Shown here: positions 55,912 to 64,000 of the stretch, in pieces
How positions within the stretch are numbered: the stretch's first letter is position 1
Layout: every line of letters begins with the position of its first letter
From: Adiantum capillus-veneris
Taxonomy: Eukaryota > Streptophyta > Polypodiopsida > Polypodiales > Pteridaceae
Reading direction: 5' to 3'
Assembly: GCA_014529385.2 (NCBI GenBank)
Contig: CM043946.1
Span: forward strand, 33,064,558 to 33,128,557
Length of the DNA stretch: 64,000 nt
Program-made: the position numbers and the translations under genes
Notes under the pieces: generated by a model
Databases searched by the model: none
Seen by the model: the letters and a program-made list of their open reading frames with translations, nothing else
What the model was told of the DNA's origin: nothing

Positions 55912-58800
55912 CTATTGGCTATTGAGGTCATATTTTTGAGGTTGAAAGAAAGCAAAGGGTTGTTCATTTGGGAAAATGAGAAGTATTATTTGAGAATGCA
56001 ACTTTGGACTCATACATTCCATGGCTCTAAGAAACCACTTGTATTCAGAGAAGGCAAGGTATATATTACACATAAGTGGAGAGCAAGAGAACCCCATGGG
56101 GATGCCTAGACTTTGGTTGAAACAATGTCCTCCAAATAGGATAGTACAATTATCAAGTAACCATGATATGTAAAGACATAGCTTCTCTTCATTGAAATGT
56201 AAGGGGTGTAATGAGTATGTCTTTTTTATCCATCTAGGTTTTTTGGAAAGGGATATGTAGAAGAGACTCTTCTTTCTAGCATTAATAAAAGCTATTTTGA
56301 TAACCTTTGATAGTACATTTTTAAGGCCAAGATCACCCTCTAAGGGAATATTCTCATAACATTGAGTAATATCTGTTGTAAAAAGATGCAAGATTTGTTT
56401 AGGGAGGTTAAGAGAAACCTCGGAAGAGTTTTTTTGTTATCCAGAACGGGTTGTATTGTATTTGTAGAAAGTTGTGGTAGATTTTTTGTTTAGAGGCACA
56501 GATAAGTCTTTGCTAATATAAGATCAAGACAAAGAGTGATATCTTTGGTGAAATATGTAAAGATGCCATTGGAACCATATGATATCCATCTGAATATATG
56601 TTTATGAATTTTATAGGGTGGGAAAAAGTACTGGTAGTTTAGTGTCCTATAGAACATAACCTAAATTTTCTAAGTGTCTCGAGATGTTATTGGTAACTAT
56701 TTGTAAGGATGTGTTAATTCTAGAGAATTCTTTCCCGGAAACCCAAAATCGAGCAGCTTTTCAAGCTAGGTTTTTGCAAATAAGAGTGGGATAATTAGAG
56801 CTTTTATCCATCCCGACTATGAACCAATTCTTAGCAATTTTTTGAAAATCATGATCAAGTTGTGGTGTTATCTAGGAGTTATCAGTAGATAATCATTTTC
56901 TAGGTATTTGTGCAATTTTTTGAAAAAAACTTTCTTCCACCACATTTGTTAAGTCCAGTAGGACTGTCTTCTCTAGTTGGAGAGAACTGACAAGGTCAAT
57001 TAAGCAGCTAAGTAAAGCTGATAGAGCGAGCATGGTTGTTGGGAAAGTTAGGTATGTGATTGAGCCCATTGGCCAAGATTCTTCTTATTTTGCTATTCAA
57101 AATGATTCTAAGATTGCAAGTACAAACATACATCCCATATGTATCAAAGTTTTTACAAAATGTGATAAATTGATTGTAGATGCATACGGGAATGGATGAA
57201 AATCATTATTGTAGACCAAGTTTTTAATGGGTTGTTGATACTTCCAACCAATAAGTACATTGTCAAGTAGTTTATGACAACCAAAAAGTAGGTCAAAGCA
57301 CTCACAAAAAAGTGTTTTAGGTTGTATCCAGTCGAGAAGTACATTATGGAAGAGACGGTGCACGTAAATAAGTCTTGCCCTAGAGTTTTTTTGTTGAGAA
57401 ACCTCCTTCCACATGGGCTCGCAGCAGCCTGCATGTTTATCAAGGATTACATTTCAAGAAAGTTCCTAATTGGGGAGTTTTTGCATCTTCCCCTAGTGTA
57501 GCTACGAGACTTTCCTCGATTAGAGAAAGAACTAGGTGTCAAAAAAGAAGTAAAAGAGTTGGGAGTAGCAAGAGAATTGTGTCTTTTCAGAGAAGGGGAA
57601 TCATCTTCATCAATAAATGGTTTGAGTAAGCTAGTGATGATATTTACTCATTTGTAATTAGCATAAGTGGTTAAATAGATCTCGGGTTCATCAAATTTTA
57701 GTTCCTTCAAGATATCCAGCATTAGTCCACGAAAGATGTTAAAGGCATTCTGAGCAATTACTATCTACGGTTTCGCTTGGCCGCCCAACCAAGGACAAAT
57801 AAGGGAGAGGTGAAAGTCCACGGTTTTTCAGGGAAAAGTAGGTCAAGATGGTTGAGAATATACCAAATGGCATGATCAAACCACATGATGCTAGATTCGC
57901 AAGAGACTTTAGGGTCAAGAAATTTGCAGGCACATTTAACATAGGGCAAATGAATTCTGTGTAGAAATCTGGGTTGCTTTTGGCAAACTCCATGTTACCC
58001 TTTGTATGAATGTCGAGGCTAGTATTGGAAGGGCATTTTGAATGGTCGATGAGATTGAGGTTGAAGGGGGCTTTTATGAGTTCTTCTTTGTCGAGGAATT
58101 GTTCTCCTTTCAGGATCTTAAGTTTGCAATCTTCTACAGTAGAGGCGGGGAGATTAGCAATGTAAAACCAGGTTTCACTTAGAATTGGTGCTAAAAATGC
58201 TTTGTTAGGTAAGACCCAAAGCTGATGGTCTACCCCAAAAGATTCAATTTCAATCTGCCTAACAGGTAGTAAAGGAAATACTTTAGAGATTTTTGGTACT
58301 ATTTCTAAGAGGTTAGAGTCATTGAGGGAGCAAAGATTACTCTGAAATTCTTTGACGGCTTCAAGTGTTGCACTATCCCTACAAAATATGCCACCAGTTT
58401 AAGGGATAGAAGGGGTAGCAGGGGTACTAATAAAAGATGGATTGAGGCCGCATAGTTTTTTCAAAAAGTTAGATAGATCCGGCCCCGAAGAAGAGAATAG
58501 GGCAAGCTCCTTCTGGTATTGTATACACAGTATGGGAAGCTCGGTTATGAAATGGGAAATCAGATTCACGCCCTCCTTGGAATCCTTGTCTAGGGTAGCC
58601 AAAACTTTGACCCAATCATTAAAAGATAACATGTGTAAGACCGACATTTTTTTTTCTGAGGTAAGAGCCGAGTTATAGATTAGCTGAGATGCATCCAAGT
58701 TTCTAATACATCTGAGGACAAGAGATGTTGCTATAGAGTGGGTTTCAGAGGTCAATTCCAATCCTTGCGAGAGAGCAATGGTTTGCAATATACCAAAAAC
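55912..58800 (-). pseudogene. Penelope-like retroelement relic (RT and upstream region)
   Basis: Minus-strand frames. 58,399-58,788 and pieces down to 57,739 encode an N-terminal region of unknown function (KLKILKGEQFLDKEELI, VPANFLTLKSLANLASCGLI). 57,097-57,443 resembles an RT finger region (ARLIYVHRLFHNVLL). 55,912-56,391 has the palm motifs: LFTTDITQCYENIPLEGD (motif A) and LGIPMGFSCSPLMCNIYLAF (motif B). This A/B pair, with NIPLEGD and GIPMG...SPL..NIYL, is the Penelope-like type rather than copia, gypsy or LINE. The motif C (Y-x-D-D) region is not recognisable and no GIY-YIG endonuclease is seen. Whether it was an endonuclease-deficient type cannot be told from a truncated copy. Confidence 0.55.
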
Positions 58801-58948
58801 GTTAGTGAGGTTAAGACTACTTTTTGTAGTAAGTAATACAATATTTGGCCTTCCTAGTCAGGAAAGGTCGGGTTCTAACTGTCAAGGTATTTTTTGGGTT
58901 ATGGTCATTAAGGTGCAACTTAATCTGCTCTAGAATCTTTGTATGATT

Positions 58949-59190
58949 CATAGGGTTGTGTTTTACTCTCATGCGAGCTGTCATTCTAAAATGTTTATGG
59001 TCCTGAAAGGAAATATATAAACATAAATAGGATTAGTTACAGTAGATTGGGTCTGCAATCTACTGTTTTACTCTCATAGGGTTGTGTTTTACTCTCATGC
59101 GAGCTGTCATTCTAAAATGTTTATGGTCCTGAAAGGAAATATATAAACATAAATAGGATTAGTTACAGTAGATTGGGTCTGCAATCCTTA
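58949..59190. repeat. Near-perfect tandem duplication, 126-bp period
   Basis: A unit beginning CATAGGGTTGTGTTTTACTC (58,949 and 59,075), including GTTTATGGTCCTGAAAGGAA and ending GATTGGGTCTGCAATC, occurs twice in direct orientation with almost no differences, so it is recent. Confidence 0.9.
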
Positions 59191-61290
59191 AATCGAGAAA
59201 GTCAAACACTATAATAGCCGTGAGCAGGAGACCCAAAAAATAGCCTATGAAGGACCACCTAACACCAGTCAACCAAACAAGGGATTACCAACTGTGGGTC
59301 CATCTTAGAAGTAAGTTTCATAATTAGTTTCCAAAGCCAGTGTTCTGGTTTCTCCATAAGAATGGAAAAACCTTATGTTTAGGACGTGAGTGTAGCTGTT
59401 TTATCATAAATAATAAGACATAATTAAATTTTTACATTCAAAAGACGGCTGGCTTCAGAGAAAGGGAAATGATAAGTACAAAAACAACTCAGTCTTAGAA
59501 ATATCTTTGTACAATGCTTGTATGAATGAAGCCTCATTCCAATATACAGATATCAGAAGTACTTCCTTTGCAATAAGTATATGTGTAATCCTGTATTGGA
59601 CAACTGCTAAAAGTTGAAAAAAACCTTCCAAGATAAGATAGAGTCCTTACTACATCCATCCAAACAAGACAACAGATGTGTTAGCCTTGGATGTGTTTTA
59701 CAGGTATTAATGGACTATATCAGTTGTTATCCATGTCCATCTTTTTTTTTTAAAAAAATAGAACATTCTAGCTTAGTCCAAAGTAATTATGTTATTTTCT
59801 AAAAGGTTTTATTAACCCAAAGTTTTTGTATTTTAGTTTTAGCTTAGAGGGCCATACCCCCTACTACTTTAAATGGTAAGTTTCCCAACACAAACTTCTT
59901 TGAGTAAACTAATGGGCTCCGTCTATAAATAAGTTTTAACATATTATAAACAAGTATAAGCCTGTTGTAGAATAAATTCAGAACTGATATAGTTAAAGCG
60001 GAATCCGATCCTTCCTACTTTCTATAAGTCACAAATTCTTAGCAAGTCAAGTGGTAGAGAATTTCTGTGGTAACTTTAGCATGTGCGACTGTCAAACCAA
60101 AAAAACTTGGTTAAGTTGTGAATGAAAATAGAGTATTGCATTATCCTGTCCTATCAAACTGATATCAAACAGGTGCCAACATGTAGTGTAATTGGGCCAT
60201 AACCACACAGGGTCGCCCATATATGCAACAACAACATGTTTTTAGCAGGCAATGTACGACCAAAGGATTCCCTAAGTATACCCAACCAAAGGTGTTTATA
60301 ACAGTTTCCACAAGTGACAGTTTTATCATGTCAATGAATTATAACGACAGTACCAAGCATAGAAGCCAATAGTCATCCAGGGAACACCCCCATCCCAAAG
60401 CTTTTTACTGTAACGATAACGACACTTCCATATACAAGAACAAAAACCCATCCGAGGTGTACCCAAAGCTCCAATGTGTATAGACGGGATACTTACCTTC
60501 ACGATGGGCAAGGCTTTTGACAAACCAGTGAGCCAATTATCACATAGCAGTAGAATAGCTTTTAATGTAAAGTGGTACCAATTACCAGCCAGAACATCAT
60601 TGTTAAGTACATCCTTATTTAAGCTAATATGTGTCATCTGTAAAAAACCGAAACCCAGCTGAGGGGTTTAGTAAAAAAACTTTGTTAGTACCATCATTTG
60701 TTAAAGCAAAGCAACCATAAAGTGGCTTTATCAATCAAAGCGGCAGGTTATGCCCCCCATATTTTAAGCTGCATTTTTAAGTATTGTCCTGTAACCAAAA
60801 CCAGTAATCACCGGGTTTAGACCCCTCCTTTTTTATAGATTTTTATCGTACACTGATGATGCACAAAAATATATACAGCATGGTCCAGCCAGGTGGTAGT
60901 AACCCAATATCACAAGCAAATGAACATCTTTCACAACGCAACCAAAAAATCAGTAGTAAATGCAAGTTATGCCCTAAGAATCAATCATTAGCCATATAAT
61001 GATATGCACAGCCAGCAAAATGGGTCTACAACAGTTATAGGTATTTGAGGAACAATACTCCTCAATGGTGTTACCAAATCAATGCCATCCCACACCGTGG
61101 TCCTTACCAATCAACCAACTTATAGCATGCTTTGCCAAGCCGAGTCAAACCAACCACACACAGAGCATTACCATAATTACATAATCTCAACAAAAAAAAT
61201 TGATTGTAACAAAATCCCTGATACCAAGCATAGTAACCAACCTGTGTTGTAGCTGTTGCGAGCTCTATTTTAGGTGTAGTAGAGAAAAAA
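59191..61290. other. AT-rich unassigned sequence
   Basis: Two kb without recognisable coding, LTR, TIR or RNA gene. Short frames here have no domain signature. Confidence 0.5.
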
Positions 61291-61640
61291 ATAAACAGCC
61301 CTCACACTTTACACAAGCAAAACTCACACAAGGCTAAGTCAAGGGCAGAGTGTGCCCTCACCTCTTACATAGAAGAAGGAGGAAGGCCGCCATCCTTGAA
61401 TATGTGTAGCATGTAGGGAGTATTGAGTGGAGCAAGCCTTTCTTGGGGATCTAAGCTTGTCGGCCGCAAATAAACAGTCCTCACACTTTACGTAAGCAAA
61501 ACTCACACAAGGCTAAGTGAGGGGCAGAGTGTGCCCTCACCTCTTAAATAGAAGAAGGAGGAAGGCCGCCATCCTTGAATATGTGTGCCTGTAGGGAGTA
61601 TTGAGTGGAGCGAGCCCCTCTTGGGGATCTGATTTTGTAT
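61291..61640. repeat. Tandem duplication, 179-bp period, next to LTR-A copy 3
   Basis: Two direct copies beginning ATAAACAG(C/T)CCTCACACTT (61,291 and 61,470), with CAAAACTCACACAAGGCTAA, GGAAGGCCGCCATCCTTGAA and GGGAGTATTGAGTGGAGC(A/G). The second ends a few bases before the LTR start. Confidence 0.9.
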
Positions 61641-61643
61641 GGC

Positions 61644-62596
61644 TGTTAACCCTCACGCACATTCCTATCACCTACGACGGACGACGTATTATTTATTTGG
61701 TAGAGTTAGGAACCGGGCTTGTCGGTCCAATAGAAAAAAGGTAGAGTGATCGTCGATGGGAGGGGCACTCTAACTGGAACATTCAAGGGCTAGTTGGCTA
61801 AGCATGGGCGCCCAAGTGTGAATGGAGCAAGCTCATATAAAAGTCAACTAAACCTAAAATTCACTCATTCTTTCATTTGTGCAATTGAAGAGTGCTCTTG
61901 CTCCATCTCCATCTTCTTCTTCTTCATCTCCTTGTGTGTGTGTGTGTATGCATGAGAGAGAGAGAGAGTGTGTGTGATCGAGCATTGCGATGGCGGCACG
62001 GCGACGGTGAGGCAATTGAGCGTGGCGTAGCGGAATCTCTCTCTTCTTGGAGGCGAGGAATCCTCCACGACAGCAAGCGTAGAGCGGTAAGTGACACACC
62101 ATCTTCATCTTTGAGCTTACTAGTTTAGGCTAGTTGCATGCTTGGAGCCATTTATGGCTCACACACAGTGTATCGGCAAGTCCCTTGCATTGACACGTGC
62201 GACATACGCGCACATTTTTGGCATCTCTGTCGGGAAAATGCCATACACTAAGCTTGAATGGCACTCTATGCTTCTTTGTGGTGCAATTTCAATTGTAGGA
62301 AAGATAGAGAAGGAAGGTGTGTGTGTGGAGAAGGAGTTTGTTTTGCTGATGTGTATTGTTTTGTTAATAAGGAATTGAAAGGTACTTTGCTTTTTCTGTG
62401 ATAAGGTGTTAGGATTAAGATAGTAGATCCATAATACTAGTTCTGTGTAAAGTAAAGTAAGTAGTAAGTAGATCTATTAGAGCTAATGAGTTATTGTAGT
62501 AGTGTGTTAGTGTGTAACAGTAGTTGTATTAGTTGTAAGTAGGTAGGTTAGGTGTGTGTGCTTGCGTGCATAGCGCGGCCGCGGCGACCTTATCCC
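61644..62596 (+). mobile_element. LTR-A copy 3 (5' LTR of a plus-strand gypsy element)
   Basis: It begins TGTTAACCCTCACGCACATT and carries the LTR-A blocks in order: GGGCTTGTCGGTCCAATAG, GGGCGCCCA, TATAAAAG (61,836-61,843), (GT)n/(GA)n at 61,931-61,974, GATCGAGCATTGCG, GGAGCCATTTATGGCTCACA and a T/G-rich end. It is the only uninterrupted copy in the window, about 950 bp, ending near CTTATCCCA. It is followed by a leader and gag, so it is a 5' LTR. Confidence 0.8.
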
Positions 62597-62945
62597 AAAT
62601 ATATATATATATATATATAATTTTAAAGGTAGGACGGATATTGAGAATATCCCCCAGACCCAAGCCCAACAGGCCTTAGTCGCCCTTTAAAATTACGTAT
62701 TTTAGCCTCACACGTAGCTAAAGATCAACCTTTTTGAGGACCAACGGAGCTTCAGGTGACCGAACGTTGTGTTGTAAAGCACACCGCGACCCTCTGAGCG
62801 ATATGCTCGTTTTGAGCTATCACACACTTTAATAAAAAAAATTGATCATTAAAAAACATAAAAAATGAATGAAAACGAACACCTAAAAAAGTAAGCGATT
62901 AACCTTCAAAGTTATTCGCTGACGCTTGTAGGGTGCCAAAGGCAC
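62597..62945 (+). mobile_element. Gypsy leader between LTR-A copy 3 and gag
   Basis: It starts with (AT)n at about 62,599-62,619, then CCCCCAGACCCAAGCCCAAC and ATGCTCGTTTTGAGCTATCACA, both shared with the minus-strand leader at 29.3-29.8 kb. I cannot assign a primer tRNA. Confidence 0.6.
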
Positions 62946-63984
62946 ATGCATCTGCGCTCTGGTCGTGTGCTAGAGGCCGAGCAACTAGAAAGCATTTCGA
63001 CTTACGCGAGTTCTCAATATCCACTTACCTTAGGTTCCGGGCCCTCGACGGGGACTCAAGGTAGTACAAACCAAGACCCAAACATAGCGACTAGTTACTC
63101 TTCCTCTGACTACGACGTCATGGAGGGTTTCCCAATACCTAATCACGATAGCTCAAGCCAAGACATGCATGCCATGTGCCCACGTTTCGGACCGAGCGTA
63201 CTTAGCCGCTTAAAGGAAACCTTTAGTAGAGCCACTCGCTCCGAACATGGAGCTAACGATGTAAATGAGGGGGGTGGGGAAGTAAATTCGCCATTCATGA
63301 CCAACATAGACCCTATGCTCTTAGAGAGTGTGCACGTGAATACTCCATTCATTGCACCCCCTAACTCTTCAGAACTATTCTCCTCTGAGGTTATATTACC
63401 TGATGGTAGAAGCCTTGCCGAAGTGCAAGAGGTTGAGCGATATATCATCACGGCTAGGGAAAAGGAAATTGAGAGCTTACAGAAGGCGGAGCAATGAAGA
63501 GAGTTAAAAGAGAAAGCCCCTATGTCAATATCTTTGCTAGGAGATCAATCGAGTGCTCCGGAATTAGCAACCACTAAGGGTCAACCCATAGAGATCCACA
63601 TTGCATCTAGTTCAAAAGACACCCCTAGCACATCAACTTTAGATGGAGCATTCCTAAATGAGATCTGGGAGTACGAACTACAAACAAAAACTCTAACCGA
63701 CCTATACACAGGTACCACCTATCATGTGGGTTGGTTAGATGTCCTACAATCCACAATGGGTGCTACTAGTGTGGAGGATCAACAACAAAGAGTTTGTGAG
63801 GTCATCCATAGAGTTATTGAGCTAGAGAGACAGAACCAGGGGATCCACATGCCTTCAACGGGTCTCATGAGATTCTTGGATACACGGAAGGCTAAACAAC
63901 GGAACTTATCGCAAATGGAGACTCCCTTGGTAAAGTCTGATGGATTCCCCATATGTTGTTTTGCCAAGGGTCTCAGTGCAATCT
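62946..63984 (+). pseudogene. Gypsy gag N-terminal region (element runs off the window)
   Basis: ATG at 62,946 starts MHLRSGRVLEAEQLESISTY, the typical start of this plant gypsy gag type. Blocks match the minus-strand copy at 27.7-29.3 kb: SSSQDMHAM, RLKETFSRATRSEHGANDVN, LPDGRSLAEVQEVERYI, LTDLYTGTTYHVGWLDVLQS, QQRVCEVIHRVIELERQNQG. A TGA at 63,495-63,497 stands where the other copy has Trp (TGG). A 1-nt deletion near 63,970 relative to the other copy brings the final stop at 63,984-63,986. Capsid, protease and RT would lie beyond the window. Confidence 0.8.
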
Positions 63985-64000
63985 GAGCCCACAAGTGATA

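Noticed and set aside
59614-60662. Short frames in the 59-61 kb interval
   Set aside because: All are under about 105 residues, with no motif, no splice logic and no neighbour relation.

Overview
The window looks like a stretch of a large, repeat-rich land-plant nuclear genome. A non-seed plant such as a fern or lycophyte is my inference, not something the sequence proves. The evidence is plant-type Ty1/copia and Ty3/gypsy elements (one with a chromodomain), initiator-Met-type primer binding sites, a CACTA-type terminus, a MULE transposase with a degenerate SWIM finger, GT-AG introns, a Penelope-like reverse transcriptase, and long (CT)n, (GA)n and (CA)n tracts. I found no convincing single-copy host gene, rRNA, functional tRNA or CRISPR array. 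Almost everything is transposable elements nested in one another, most of them broken.

Layout. 1-821: 3' end and putative 3' LTR of a copia element (+). 889-1775: LINE relic holding only an ORF1-like region and a 3' tail. 2060-2259: CACTA-like end. 2263-6390: degenerate chromovirus (+). 6395-7008: 3' LTR (family here called LTR-A) of a minus-strand Ty3/gypsy element whose body runs from 7009 to about 16.49 kb and resumes at 27.67-29.76 kb. That element is interrupted by a ~11-kb block of four intron-containing genes (16.5-27.5 kb) and, in its protease, by a 321-bp MITE with 9-bp target duplications. 30,782-53,866: one LTR-A copy (+) split by a 10.1-kb MULE (30,819-40,915) and by a minus-strand copia element (41,331-53,237, 5-bp duplication TTTGT). 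The copia element carries a MITE in one LTR and a second, plus-strand copia pair (LTR-internal-LTR-truncated internal, 45,540-52,047) in its gag. 55.9-58.8 kb: Penelope-like relic (-). 61,644-63,984: LTR-A followed by the start of gag of the same gypsy family (+).

Two blocks stand out. (1) The MULE carries, divergent from its transposase, a gene of about eleven exons encoding an AT-hook, a ParB-like GNHR motif and a beta-class amino-methyltransferase motif pair (DLPF, then FLELGCG). That arrangement is familiar from bacterial and phage DNA modification enzymes. The MULE boundaries are supported by imperfect terminal inverted repeats and by continuity of the LTR sequence on both sides. (2) The 16.5-27.5 kb block has two convergent gene pairs: a DDE-type transposase with a zinc-binding pair facing an unknown gene, and a gene joining a histone-H3-like fold, a Ulp1-like cysteine protease and an FCP1-like HAD domain facing another unknown gene. 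It lies inside a gypsy gag, so it very probably arrived as a mobile element. I do not recognise it as a described family.
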